From the NCBI GenBank assembly GCA_937952975.1, contig CALFXX010000108.1, positions 1-25,519 of the forward strand: DNA of 25,519 nt. The letters are read 5' to 3'. The notes under the pieces were generated by a model. It was not told the origin of the DNA, ran no database searches, and was given only the letters and a program-made list of their open reading frames with translations. Source of the DNA: an uncultured Alcaligenaceae bacterium. Lineage in GTDB: Bacteria; Pseudomonadota; Gammaproteobacteria; Burkholderiales; Burkholderiaceae_B. The position numbers and the translations under genes were made by a program. Positions 8,044 through 16,406 of the stretch are shown here, piece by piece; the first letter of the stretch is position 1; every line of letters starts with the position of its first letter.

Positions 8044-8076
8044 ACAGACCGTCGTTTTACGCGACGATAGCTGATG

Positions 8077-8502
8077 CTAGTGTTTGTTGGTCAACTCTCG
8101 AATACGACGCGCGGCCGACGCTTGCGCGGCCAACATATCGAGCTCTGCTTTGACAACATCCATACTGGCCTGATCTTTCGCATTGCGCAGTGCTTCTTGC
8201 GCAGCGACACGTGCTGCTTCAGCTTTGGCTTCGTCAAGATCACCGCCACGAATCGCGGTGTCAGACAACACTGTGACATGGCCTGGTTGAACCTCTAGCA
8301 GACCGCCTGCCACGAAAATGCTCTCTTCAGAATCATCCTGAAGAACAATGCGCACCAAACCAGGTCGAATGCGCGAGATGAGAGGGGTGTGGCCAGGCAA
8401 AATACCTAACTCACCCGATTCTCCCGGCAGTACTACAAACTTAGCATCGCCTGAATACAGAGACTTCTCTGCACTGACGACGTCGACTTTGATGGTAGCC
8501 AT
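8077..8502 (-). CDS. atpC: F1Fo ATP synthase subunit epsilon
   Basis: 141 residues, normal length. Part of the central stalk, joins gamma to the c-ring and can inhibit ATP hydrolysis. The N-terminal beta-sandwich shows V-V-L-P-G-E-S-G-E-L-G-I-L-P-G-H-T-P-L (about 23-41), the family hallmark; the C-terminal half (about 88-141) is the alanine-rich two-helix hairpin that changes between compact and extended forms. It is the last gene of the operon, 9 bases after atpD, with AAGGA before the ATG. Confidence 0.97.
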   Translation of the reverse strand: MATIKVDVVSAEKSLYSGDAKFVVLPGESGELGILPGHTPLISRIRPGLVRIVLQDDSEESIFVAGGLLEVQPGHVTVLSDTAIRGGDLDEAKAEAARVAAQEALRNAKDQASMDVVKAELDMLAAQASAARRIRELTNKH

Positions 8503-8511
8503 GATAGATCC

Positions 8512-9912
8512 TTATTGGAGTTTCTTGGCTTTCTCGAAGGCTTCGTCGATCGATCCGACCATGTAGAAGGCCTGCTCAGGCAGCGCATCACATTCGCCTT
8601 CAACGATCATGCGGAAACCACGAATGGTCTCAGACAGAGGAACGTACTTGCCGGGCGAGCCAGTAAACACTTCGGCCACATGGAAAGGCTGAGACAAGAA
8701 ACGCTGAATCTTACGAGCGCGCGCAACAGCTTGCTTATCTTCAGGTGACAATTCATCCATACCCAAAATCGCAATAATGTCACGCAATTCTTTGTAGCGC
8801 TGCAAAGTCTGCTGAACACCGCGAGCAACGTTGTAGTGCTCTTCGCCGACCACGTGCGGGTCTAACTGACGGCTTGTTGAGTCGAGTGGATCAACAGCTG
8901 GATAGATACCAAGTGCAGCGATGTCGCGAGACAACACAACCGTAGAATCCAAATGCTGGAAAGTCGTAGCAGGAGACGGATCGGTTAAGTCATCTGCAGG
9001 AACATAAACTGCCTGCACTGATGTGATCGAACCTTGCTTCGTTGAAGTGATGCGCTCTTGCAGCTTACCCATTTCTTCAGCAAGTGTTGGTTGGTAACCC
9101 ACCGCAGAAGGCATACGACCTAATAGAGCAGACACTTCAGTACCGGCGAGGGTGTAGCGATAAATGTTATCAACGAAAAAGAGGATGTCACGGCCTTCGT
9201 CACGGAATTTTTCGGCCATCGTCAGGCCGGTCAACGCAACACGCAAACGGTTACCTGGTGGCTCGTTCATCTGACCGAATACCATGGCCACTTTGTCAAG
9301 CACGTTGGACTCTTCCATCTCATGATAGAAGTCGTTACCTTCACGAGTACGCTCACCCACGCCAGCAAACACTGACAAACCGCTGTGCTGCTTCGCGATA
9401 TTGTTGATGAGTTCCATCATGTTAACGGTCTTGCCCACACCTGCACCACCAAACAGACCAACCTTACCGCCTTTAGCGAACGGGCAGACCAAGTCAATCA
9501 CCTTGATGCCAGTTTCGAGCAACTCAACTGAAGGTGAAAGTTCGTCAAACTTTGGTGCGTTTTGGTGAATCGCACGGCGCTCTTCACTTTGAATCGGACC
9601 AGCATCATCAATCGGACGTCCTAAAACATCCATGATACGGCCCAAGGTGCCCACACCAACGGGTACCGAAATCGGTGCGCCAGTTTTGGCAACAGCCATA
9701 CCGCGGCGCAAACCATCGCTTGGTCCGAGCGCAATGGTACGAACGACGCCGTCGCCCAACTGCTGTTGAACTTCGAAGGTCAAGCCTTTTTCAGCAAAAG
9801 CTGATGATTCATCTGTCAGGCGCAGAGCCTCATAGATGTTTGGCATGTGATCGCGGGGAAACTGAATATCCACCACTGCGCCGATGCACTGAACGATGGT
9901 TCCGTTGTTCAT
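8512..9912 (-). CDS. atpD: F1Fo ATP synthase catalytic subunit beta
   Basis: 466 residues. The catalytic F1 subunit, which makes ATP at the alpha-beta interfaces. Walker A G-G-A-G-V-G-K-T is at 155-162, the catalytic glutamate is in G-V-G-E-R-T-R-E-G (Glu187), and the DELSEED-loop counterpart is M-D-E-L-S-P-E-D. The E. coli chain is a few residues shorter. A good AAGGA precedes the ATG. It sits between atpG (54-base gap) and atpC. Confidence 0.98.
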   Translation of the reverse strand: MNNGTIVQCIGAVVDIQFPRDHMPNIYEALRLTDESSAFAEKGLTFEVQQQLGDGVVRTIALGPSDGLRRGMAVAKTGAPISVPVGVGTLGRIMDVLGRPIDDAGPIQSEERRAIHQNAPKFDELSPSVELLETGIKVIDLVCPFAKGGKVGLFGGAGVGKTVNMMELINNIAKQHSGLSVFAGVGERTREGNDFYHEMEESNVLDKVAMVFGQMNEPPGNRLRVALTGLTMAEKFRDEGRDILFFVDNIYRYTLAGTEVSALLGRMPSAVGYQPTLAEEMGKLQERITSTKQGSITSVQAVYVPADDLTDPSPATTFQHLDSTVVLSRDIAALGIYPAVDPLDSTSRQLDPHVVGEEHYNVARGVQQTLQRYKELRDIIAILGMDELSPEDKQAVARARKIQRFLSQPFHVAEVFTGSPGKYVPLSETIRGFRMIVEGECDALPEQAFYMVGSIDEAFEKAKKLQ

Positions 9913-9966
9913 GTCTGATCCTTACTTTGTAAATTCTGATGGGATACCGGGAGGCAATCTAAACAT

Positions 9967-10878
9967 CTAGACGGCCGCGGCGCCCCCCACGATTTCTGAA
10001 ATTTCTTTGGTAATAGCAGCCTGGCGAGTCTTATTAAAGACAAGTTGCAAGTCACCAATCACCTTCTTCGCATTGTCCGAAGCGGCCTTCATCGCCACCA
10101 TGCGGGCAGATTGCTCCGAAGCCATGCTTTCTGCGACACCTTGATATACAAGGCCTTCGACGTAGCGCTGCAAAAGCTCGTCGATGACCGTTTGGGCATC
10201 AGGTTCGTAGATGTAATCCCAGCCGTGCTCTGCCGTCGTGCTTTCACTGTTCACAGCGGCAGTAGCCGAAGCCAAGTTATAGGGATCTGCTAGTTTGCCA
10301 GGTAACGGCAGCAAACGAACAAAGGTTGGCTCTTGCTTCATCGTGTTCACGAAGCGATTCGTCGCGATATAAACAGCATCAATGCGACCAGCCAAAAAAT
10401 CATCGAGCTGGACCTTAACGGCACCAATCAGTCGGTCAAGCTCGGGCTTATCGCCCAAGCCAACTGCCTGCGACACAATTTCGGCACGCATACGCGTCAA
10501 CACACCCAGGCTTTTATTTCCAAAGGCCGTGAACTGTGTACGAATATTTTTATCGTTGAATTCGCGCGTGCGCGACAACACCAAACGCATAATGTTGGTA
10601 TTCAAACCACCGCAAAGACCCTTGTCGGTTGACACAACAACAATACCAACGGCTTTCAGTTCTGTACGCTCAACCAAATAAGGATGCGTGTACTCGGGAT
10701 TTGCCTGCATCAAGTGCGAAGCAATATCATGAACCTTGGTGGCATAGGGCCGGCCCGCACGCATACGCTCTTGCGCCTTGCGCATCTTCGAGGCGGCCAC
10801 CATTTCCATGGCCTTTGTGATCTTGCGCGTGTTTTGCACGCTCTTGATCTTATTACGAATTTCCTTAATTCCTGCCAT
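9967..10878 (-). CDS. atpG: F1Fo ATP synthase subunit gamma
   Basis: 303 residues, slightly longer than the 287 of E. coli, as in other betaproteobacteria. It forms the rotating shaft inside the alpha-beta hexamer. The conserved N-terminal coiled-coil helix (K-E-I-R-N-K-I-K-S-V ... M-E-M-V-A-A-S-K-M), the G-L-C-G-G-L-N motif in the Rossmann-like middle, and the C-terminal helix with A-S-D-N-A-K and N-K-T-R-Q-A-A-I-T-K-E-I are all seen. AGGAAG lies just before the ATG. A 96-base spacer rich in hairpins separates it from atpA. Confidence 0.98.
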   Translation of the reverse strand: MAGIKEIRNKIKSVQNTRKITKAMEMVAASKMRKAQERMRAGRPYATKVHDIASHLMQANPEYTHPYLVERTELKAVGIVVVSTDKGLCGGLNTNIMRLVLSRTREFNDKNIRTQFTAFGNKSLGVLTRMRAEIVSQAVGLGDKPELDRLIGAVKVQLDDFLAGRIDAVYIATNRFVNTMKQEPTFVRLLPLPGKLADPYNLASATAAVNSESTTAEHGWDYIYEPDAQTVIDELLQRYVEGLVYQGVAESMASEQSARMVAMKAASDNAKKVIGDLQLVFNKTRQAAITKEISEIVGGAAAV

Positions 10879-10897
10879 TTCGCTTCCTGTGTCAGAC

Positions 10898-10970
10898 CTG
10901 CATTCAGGTATCAGACCATTTGCTTTGGATTATCGCTGGCAGCATTTGCCAGCGATAGCCCGATAGCGGG
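10898..10970 (-). other. Cluster of RNA hairpins in the atpA-atpG spacer
   Basis: Three inverted repeats in a row: ACCTG/CAGGT (10898-10911), an exact 11-bp stem TATCGCTGGCA/TGCCAGCGATA with a 5-base loop (10931-10957), and CCCG/CGGG (10959-10970). None is followed by a T run on the minus strand, so they look like mRNA processing or stability elements, not terminators. Confidence 0.6.
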
Positions 10971-10974
10971 TTCG

Positions 10975-12516
10975 TTAGAACGTGCCGTGCTTTTTAAATT
11001 CAGTCAAAGCAGCAACGAGTTCAGCTTCGTCATCTTTTGACAACTCTTTTGAACTTTCAATGCGATCAACCATCGCAGCGTTTTTGTTTTTGAGATGGTC
11101 TTTGAGGCCTTTCTCAAATGGCAAGACGCTTGAGACTTCGACATCGTCAAGGTAGCCGTTATTCGCTGCAAACAAAATCACACCAAGCTCCCAGACCTGC
11201 AAAGGCTGGTACTGAGGTTGCTTCAAGAGCTCAACCACACGCTTACCGCGCTCAAGTTGGCGACGTGTCGCGTCGTCAAGGTCAGATGCAAACTGAGCGA
11301 ACGCCGCCAATTCGCGATACTGCGCCAAGTCGGTACGAATACCGCCAGAAAGCTTTTTGATGATCTTGGTTTGTGCTGCACCGCCCACGCGCGACACCGA
11401 AATACCGGCGTTAATAGCAGGACGCACACCGGCATTGAACAAGTCGGTCTCAAGGAAGATCTGACCGTCAGTAATCGAAATCACGTTGGTCGGCACGAAA
11501 GCAGACACGTCACCCGCCTGCGTTTCGATAATCGGCAACGCAGTCAATGAACCAGTCTTACCTTTAACAGCACCGTTTGTGAACTTCTCAACATACGCCT
11601 CGTTAACGCGAGCCGCACGCTCAAGCAAACGTGAGTGCAGATAAAACACATCGCCAGGGTAAGCTTCGCGACCTGGTGGACGACGCAAGAGCAATGAAAC
11701 CTGACGGTAGGCAAACGCCTGTTTGGTCAAATCGTCATAAACAATCAGGGCGTCTTCGCCACGATCGCGGAAGTACTCACCCATTGTGCAACCAGCATAG
11801 GCCGACAAGTACTGCATTGCAGCCGAGTCAGACGCTGTAGCGGCAACAATCGTGGTGTATTCCATCGCGCCGTGCTCTTCGAGCTTACGCAACACGTTGT
11901 TAATGGTTGAGGCTTTTTGACCGATAGCAACGTAAATACACTTAACGTTTTTGCCTTTTTGATTGATGATGGCGTCAACGGCAACAGCAGTCTTGCCTGT
12001 TTGACGGTCGCCAATGATCAGTTCGCGCTGGCCACGTCCGATTGGCACCATGGCGTCAATCGACTTCAAGCCGGTTTGCATTGGTTGTGACACCGACTGA
12101 CGTGCGATCACGCCAGGCGCCACTTTTTCGATAATGTCGGTTTCTTTGGCGTTGACTGGGCCTTTACCATCAATAGGCACACCCAAAGCATTCACGACGC
12201 GACCCAACAACTCGGGGCCAACTGGAACTTCAAGAATACGACCAGTGGTTTTAACTGGATCGCCTTCAGAAATACCGGTGTAGTCGCCCAAAATCACGGC
12301 GCCAACAGAGTCGCGCTCGAGGTTCAAGGCCAAACCAAACACATTGTTTGGAAACTCAAGCATTTCACCCTGCATCGCGTCTGACAGACCATGGATACGG
12401 GTAATGCCGTCGGTCACGGAAACGACCGTGCCCTGTGTACGAATGTCGGACGAAGTGCCCAGACCTTCGATTCGGCTCTTGAGAATTTCGCTAATCTCTG
12501 ACGGATTGAGTTGCAT
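10975..12516 (-). CDS. atpA: F1Fo ATP synthase subunit alpha
   Basis: 513 residues, the same length as E. coli AtpA. This non-catalytic nucleotide-binding F1 subunit supplies the arginine finger to the catalytic site: S-V-S-R-V-G-G is present. Walker A G-D-R-Q-T-G-K-T is at 169-176. A CAGGAG Shine-Dalgarno lies 8 bases before the ATG. It is 30 bases downstream of atpH and followed by the hairpin-rich spacer before atpG. Confidence 0.98.
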   Translation of the reverse strand: MQLNPSEISEILKSRIEGLGTSSDIRTQGTVVSVTDGITRIHGLSDAMQGEMLEFPNNVFGLALNLERDSVGAVILGDYTGISEGDPVKTTGRILEVPVGPELLGRVVNALGVPIDGKGPVNAKETDIIEKVAPGVIARQSVSQPMQTGLKSIDAMVPIGRGQRELIIGDRQTGKTAVAVDAIINQKGKNVKCIYVAIGQKASTINNVLRKLEEHGAMEYTTIVAATASDSAAMQYLSAYAGCTMGEYFRDRGEDALIVYDDLTKQAFAYRQVSLLLRRPPGREAYPGDVFYLHSRLLERAARVNEAYVEKFTNGAVKGKTGSLTALPIIETQAGDVSAFVPTNVISITDGQIFLETDLFNAGVRPAINAGISVSRVGGAAQTKIIKKLSGGIRTDLAQYRELAAFAQFASDLDDATRRQLERGKRVVELLKQPQYQPLQVWELGVILFAANNGYLDDVEVSSVLPFEKGLKDHLKNKNAAMVDRIESSKELSKDDEAELVAALTEFKKHGTF

Positions 12517-12546
12517 GTTCAGACTCCTGAAATCTTTTAACTGACG

Positions 12547-13086
12547 TTAAGCCGTCAGCGTGTCGCGCATGCGTACTAACTGAGCTTGCACGGATGTGTC
12601 GAGTACGTGATCACCCACGAGCACGCGAACACCACCAATTAAGGCGGCATCAACGGTTACATGGGGCTTTAATTTGAGGCCGAATTTAGGCTCTAACAAC
12701 GCAATGAGTTGCGAGACCTGATCTTCAGCCATCGGAAATGCACTAGTGATGTTTGCTTGCGCCACACCCTCTGCTTCATCTTTTAGAGCTAGAAATTGCT
12801 CTGCGATTTGCGGAAGAAGCAAAAGGCGACCATTAGCAATTAGCAACTCGACAAAGTTTTGAAACTGCTTGTCGACCGCCGGCTTCACCAGACTTAAAAA
12901 TATTTCGGCGCGCTGCACATCAGTTAAACGCGGATCGGCCATCGCCGAACGCACATCGCCATTAGCAGCCACATGCGCTAGACTCTGTGCTTGCTCAGCC
13001 CATACGCTTAAACCTTTGCTATGACCTTTGGCAACAGCAAAGAGGGCCTCAGAGTACGGTCGTGCGAGGGTGGAAAGTTCTGCCAT
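12547..13086 (-). CDS. atpH: F1Fo ATP synthase subunit delta
   Basis: 179 residues, normal length. Links the peripheral stalk (subunit b) to the top of the alpha-beta hexamer. The N-terminal helical domain begins T-L-A-R-P-Y-S-E-A-L-F, the usual family opening, and the C-terminal part has the conserved P-H-V-T-V-D ... L-I-G-G-V-R-V-L-V-G-D segment. AGGGA precedes the ATG and the gene is only 15 bases from atpF. Confidence 0.96.
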   Translation of the reverse strand: MAELSTLARPYSEALFAVAKGHSKGLSVWAEQAQSLAHVAANGDVRSAMADPRLTDVQRAEIFLSLVKPAVDKQFQNFVELLIANGRLLLLPQIAEQFLALKDEAEGVAQANITSAFPMAEDQVSQLIALLEPKFGLKLKPHVTVDAALIGGVRVLVGDHVLDTSVQAQLVRMRDTLTA

Positions 13087-13101
13087 GGCGTATCCCTGAG
13101 T

Positions 13102-13572
13102 TTATAGCTGAGCCTTGAGCTGCGTAAGCAGCTCGGCGTGCGCACTTGCGTTAACTTCACGCTTCAGGATTTGCTCCGCACCTTTCACAGCCAGATTGGC
13201 TACGTCATTGCGCAAGGCATCACGAGCACGTGTGACCTCTTGAGCGGCATCTTGCTTCGCTTGCGCCAAAATGCGCGCCCGCTCAACTTCAGCCTCAGCA
13301 CGCGCCTGCTCAATGATCTGCGTTGCATGCTTCTCAGCATCTGTCATACGTGCATGTAATTCAGATTTCGCAGATGCCTCGATCAAACCAACTCGCGCCT
13401 GAGCCTGAGCCAAGTCTGCTTTGCCTTTTTCGGCAGCAGCTAAGCCTTCAGCGATTTTTTGGCGTCGCTCGTCGATTGCCTTTGTCAAAGGGGGCCAGAT
13501 GAATTTCATCGTGACCCACGCCAAGACAAAGAACACGATCATCTGGAAAAAGATCGTCGCGTTCAGATTCAC
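13102..13572 (-). CDS. atpF: F1Fo ATP synthase subunit b
   Basis: 156 residues, normal length. One N-terminal membrane helix (about 5-27, ending K-F-I-W-P-P) followed by a long, alanine- and charge-rich helix (about 30-150) that dimerises as the peripheral stalk. The start codon is GTG, with AGGGA upstream and a perfect fit to the family N-terminus (M-N-L-N-A-T). It is separated from atpE by 128 bases that hold two hairpins. Confidence 0.96.
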   Translation of the reverse strand: MNLNATIFFQMIVFFVLAWVTMKFIWPPLTKAIDERRQKIAEGLAAAEKGKADLAQAQARVGLIEASAKSELHARMTDAEKHATQIIEQARAEAEVERARILAQAKQDAAQEVTRARDALRNDVANLAVKGAEQILKREVNASAHAELLTQLKAQL

Positions 13573-13635
13573 GGTCGTTTCCCTATTACAACTTGAGCTC
13601 AGTCGACAAAATGTCTAAGAGCAGAGATCAATGAG

Positions 13636-13689
13636 CCACCGCAAACAAAGCTGTAAACGGTGGGTTCGCCAGCCTCATGCGAAGCTGGC
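13636..13689 (-). other. Two RNA hairpins just downstream of atpE
   Basis: GCCAGC/GCTGGC (13668-13689) begins 11 bases after the atpE stop; a second stem CCACCG/CGGTGG (13636-13663) follows after 4 bases. Neither has a T run. Their position fits a barrier to 3' exonucleases that would stabilise atpE mRNA, which is inference. Confidence 0.5.
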
Positions 13690-13700
13690 AGCTAAATAAA

Positions 13701-13943
13701 TTACTTGCCAAACGGACTGGCAAATGCAAACAACATTGCAATACCCACGCCGATCAGAAAGGCCGCATCGATCAAACCAGCTAGCAAAAACATCTTAGTT
13801 TGCAGGGCGTTCATCAACTCAGGCTGGCGTGCAGCAGACTCGAGGTACTTGCCGCCCATCATTCCGATGCCGATGCAAGCGCCCAATGCGCCTAAACCAA
13901 TGATTAAACCGCAAGCGAGAGCAACGAGAGCGACGTTGGACAT
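13701..13943 (-). CDS. atpE: F1Fo ATP synthase subunit c
   Basis: 80 residues: two membrane helices (about 5-32 and 50-76) joined by the polar loop A-A-R-Q-P-E. The glycine-rich G-x-G-x-G pattern of the first helix and the ion-carrying Asp59 in G-L-I-D-A-A of the second are present. The residues that mark sodium-binding rings (Gln in helix 1, Glu-Ser/Thr in helix 2) are absent, so proton coupling is expected. The AGGAG at 7 bases from the ATG and the U/A-rich leader before it form an efficient initiation region, fitting the need for many c copies per enzyme. Hairpins flank the gene on both sides. Confidence 0.97.
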   Translation of the reverse strand: MSNVALVALACGLIIGLGALGACIGIGMMGGKYLESAARQPELMNALQTKMFLLAGLIDAAFLIGVGIAMLFAFASPFGK

Positions 13944-14007
13944 GACAACTCCTTGTTAGGATCTAAGAATCAAAAAAAATAATAGAAAAGAAAACTCAAA
14001 AAATTTT

Positions 14008-14040
14008 GTGCTGTTTACTTTTTTGATCAAGTCACAGCAC
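14008..14040 (-). other. Hairpin in the atpB-atpE spacer
   Basis: GTGCTGT pairs with ACAGCAC, with a possible inner ACTT/AAGT extension, followed on the minus strand by AAAATTTTTT. It resembles a weak terminator spaced from its U run, or a processing site upstream of atpE. The function is not established. Confidence 0.45.
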
Positions 14041-14054
14041 CCCTCAATTAACTT

Positions 14055-14936
14055 TTAATGCCCTTCGTGAGCCTGTCCGATATAAACCAGCGTCAGCATC
14101 ATGAAAATAAAACCCTGCAACAAAACAATCAAAATATGGAAAAGCGCCCAAATTGAGCCGGCTAAAATATGCCCAATGCCCAAGCTGACGCTCATCACGT
14201 TAAAGCCAGTCCACGCACCGCCCAGCAGAGCGATCAGCATAAATACAAGTTCTCCTGCGAACATGTTGCCGAACAACCGCATGCCTAGCGAAACAGACTT
14301 CGCCGCGTATTCAATCACGTTCAAGAGCAGATTCGCTGGCGCCAAAAGCACTGCAGTGAAACCGTGGCCATGAAATGGTGCTGTGAACAGCTCTTTCACG
14401 AAACCAACCGGGTTTTTAATTTTGATGCCATAGTAGAACATAAGCAGCAACACGCCGAGCGCCATCCCCATTGGGGCATTTAGGTCAGCAGTTGGTAGGA
14501 TACGGTGAAAATATAAAGGCTCGCCGGCAGTTTCACCTAAGCCAAATAAGTGCAATATCTTGTGAGGAAGGTCGACCGGCACCAGGTCGAGCGCGTTCAT
14601 CAAAATAATCCAAACAAATACCGTCAGAGCCAAGGGTGATACAAATTTTCTAGTGGCCTCACTGGGCACGATACTGCGCGCCTGTTGATCGACCATATCG
14701 ATTAACATTTCAACTGCGCTTTGAAAACGACTTGGAACTCCAGAGGTTGCGCGCCTAGCTGCCAGCCACATCACCAACACAACAATCAAGCCCGTCAAAC
14801 TAGACCAAAAAACGGTGTCGAAGTTGATGACGCTGAAATTAGCAATGGCGGTTTGCTTTTCGCCTAAATTGTTGAAATGCACCAAATGGTGCTGAATATA
14901 TTCAGCCTGAGGCGATACACCACTTTCAGCAGCCAT
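14055..14936 (-). CDS. atpB: F1Fo ATP synthase subunit a
   Basis: 293 residues with at least five hydrophobic segments. Forms the proton half-channels against the c-ring. The essential arginine lies in S-L-G-M-R-L-F-G-N-M-F-A-G-E (Arg220), and L-L-Q-G-F-I-F (Gln274) matches the conserved glutamine in the last helix. Both place it as a normal proton-translocating subunit a. GAGA lies before the ATG. It follows atpI after 94 bases that include a small CAGCG/CGCTG hairpin (14968-14983). Confidence 0.97.
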   Translation of the reverse strand: MAAESGVSPQAEYIQHHLVHFNNLGEKQTAIANFSVINFDTVFWSSLTGLIVVLVMWLAARRATSGVPSRFQSAVEMLIDMVDQQARSIVPSEATRKFVSPLALTVFVWIILMNALDLVPVDLPHKILHLFGLGETAGEPLYFHRILPTADLNAPMGMALGVLLLMFYYGIKIKNPVGFVKELFTAPFHGHGFTAVLLAPANLLLNVIEYAAKSVSLGMRLFGNMFAGELVFMLIALLGGAWTGFNVMSVSLGIGHILAGSIWALFHILIVLLQGFIFMMLTLVYIGQAHEGH

Positions 14937-15030
14937 ATTGATCTCTACTTTGAATCTTGACCAAACACAGCGCCTAGACGCTGAAATGCTTGTTAATAAA
15001 AAGCCCGCTGTTTCAGCCGACCCGTACAGT

Positions 15031-15468
15031 TCACTTGGCCCGAGAGCCCTTTACCACCAACAACACCACGTAGCCTTTCAGCGCCGCCACCATCCCCACC
15101 ACCACTGCTGGCCACTGCACCTGATCACCACCTACCGAAGCCACCAACCATAACAACAAAATTGTGGCAACAAGCTTTAAAAACTCGCCAATAAAAAAAA
15201 GCTCTGGACTGGCACCACCCGGGCGGTAGGTCGAAACCCACAACCTCAAAGCAAACACCGCGTTGGGCAGCAAATAAGCTCCTGTTCCAGCGAGCGAAGA
15301 CGTTGCCGCCAAACCACCTGCCACACCCCAACAAACCATTGCGACCACCAAACCCAACAACATTTGCGCACCCACTACTTCGACCAAATCGCGCCGAGCG
15401 CGATTGTCAATCTGTTGTCGTTCCGCAAGAGTCAGGGCGTTCTTTTCTGTGAATTTGGGTTCGTACAA
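15031..15468 (-). CDS. atpI: ATP synthase protein I (Fo assembly factor)
   Basis: A small membrane protein with four hydrophobic segments, first gene of the atp operon; in known systems AtpI helps c-ring assembly but is not essential. The sequence is poorly conserved, as is usual for AtpI, so the call rests on position, size and membrane topology. The start is uncertain: ATGs at 15522 and 15495 are in frame (163 and 154 residues), but a promoter-like TTGCAT-17-TACAAT overlaps both. I therefore prefer the TTG at 15466-15468 (145 residues), preceded by GAGAGA. If that promoter is not real, the ATG at 15522 with AAGG 5 bases upstream is the best alternative. Confidence 0.75.
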   Translation of the reverse strand: MYEPKFTEKNALTLAERQQIDNRARRDLVEVVGAQMLLGLVVAMVCWGVAGGLAATSSLAGTGAYLLPNAVFALRLWVSTYRPGGASPELFFIGEFLKLVATILLLWLVASVGGDQVQWPAVVVGMVAALKGYVVLLVVKGSRAK

Positions 15469-15493
15469 TTTTCTCTCACAGCAAAGCCACGGC

Positions 15494-15522
15494 ATTGTAT
15501 CTGACTTTACGCCTCCATGCAA
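15494..15522 (-). promoter_or_regulatory. Candidate sigma70 promoter of the atp operon
   Basis: On the minus strand TTGCAT (15517-15522) and TACAAT (15494-15499) are exactly 17 bases apart. The -10 matches 5 of 6 consensus bases, the -35 only 3 of 6. The predicted transcript would begin near 15487, downstream of two possible atpI ATG codons. Confidence 0.5.
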
Positions 15523-15555
15523 ACCTTGAGAAGCCTTGCGTTGGAGTGGGCAGCA

Positions 15556-15584
15556 CTCGGATCAACCGGCAATGTTGAACCGAG
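15556..15584. repeat. Inverted repeat between the enoyl-CoA hydratase gene and atpI
   Basis: CTCGGATCAAC and GTTGAACCGAG are reverse complements except for one position, around a 7-base centre. There is no T run. It lies 34 bases upstream of the candidate atp promoter, so it could be an operator or an RNA hairpin ending the upstream transcript. Confidence 0.55.
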
Positions 15585-15593
15585 GATCGAGAC

Positions 15594-16370
15594 TCAGCGA
15601 TGCTTAAAATTTGGCTTCCGCTTCTCAACAAAGGCCGCCATTCCTTCTTTTTGATCTTCAGTCGCAAAACATGCGTGAAACTGCCGGCGCTCAAATAAGA
15701 CCCCCTCGTGCAGAGAAGACTCAAACGCTCGGTTGACGGCCTCTTTGGCCATCATCACCATTGGCAAAGACATGCCGCAGATTACCGTCGCAGCCTCAAT
15801 CGCCTCATCGAGCAGTTTCGCAGCCGCAACCACACGAGAGACAAGCCCCGAGCGCTCGGCTTCTATCGCGTCCATCATGCGAGCAGTCAACACCATATCC
15901 ATGGCCTTTGATTTGCCTACCGCGCGAGGCAAGCGCTGCGTCCCACCAGAGCCAGGAATCGCCCCAATCTTGATCTCGGGTTGACCAAATTTTGCAGTAT
16001 CCGCGGCAATGATGAAATCGCACATCATGGCTAACTCGCACCCACCGCCCAAGGCGTACCCGGCAACTGCTGCAATAACGGGCTTACGAACGCGACGAAT
16101 GGTTTCCCAGTTTCGGGTAATGTAATCGGTGCGGTACACGTCCATGTATGACCAGTCTTTCATCGCGGCAATATCGGCGCCTGCGGCAAACGCCTTTTCG
16201 CTGCCTGTCAGCACAATACAGCCCACTTCGTCATTGGCGTCAAGAGCCAGGAGCGCGGCGCCAAGCTCGTTCATCAGCGCGTCGTTCAGGGCGTTGAGCG
16301 CCTTCGGACGGTTCAAGGTCAACAGGCCAACGCGGCCACGAGTTTCGATTAGTACTAACGCTTCGCTCAT
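15594..16370 (-). CDS. Short-chain enoyl-CoA hydratase (crotonase family)
   Basis: 258 residues, the usual length. Adds water to trans-2-enoyl-CoA in fatty-acid or amino-acid breakdown. The oxyanion-hole segment A-F-A-A-G-A-D-I (60-67) and both catalytic glutamates are present: Glu112 in G-G-G-C-E-L-A-M-M-C-D and Glu132 in G-Q-P-E-I-K-I-G. The second half follows the mitochondrial ECHS1 pattern closely (G-G-T-Q-R-L-P-R-A-V-G-K), including the tail A-F-V-E-K-R-K-P-N-F. AGGA lies 8 bases from the ATG. It is divergent from the peptidase gene with only 36 bases between. It does not belong functionally to the atp operon, although it is upstream on the same strand. Substrate range cannot be set from sequence. 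Confidence 0.92.
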   Translation of the reverse strand: MSEALVLIETRGRVGLLTLNRPKALNALNDALMNELGAALLALDANDEVGCIVLTGSEKAFAAGADIAAMKDWSYMDVYRTDYITRNWETIRRVRKPVIAAVAGYALGGGCELAMMCDFIIAADTAKFGQPEIKIGAIPGSGGTQRLPRAVGKSKAMDMVLTARMMDAIEAERSGLVSRVVAAAKLLDEAIEAATVICGMSLPMVMMAKEAVNRAFESSLHEGVLFERRQFHACFATEDQKEGMAAFVEKRKPNFKHR

Positions 16371-16406
16371 GAAAGGATCCTAGTAAATGTGAAATAAGAT
16401 AGCGGT

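Noticed and set aside
14008..14040. Calling the atpB-atpE hairpin a true terminator
   Set aside because: Four A separate the stem from the U run, and termination here would cut off the F1 genes of an essential operon.
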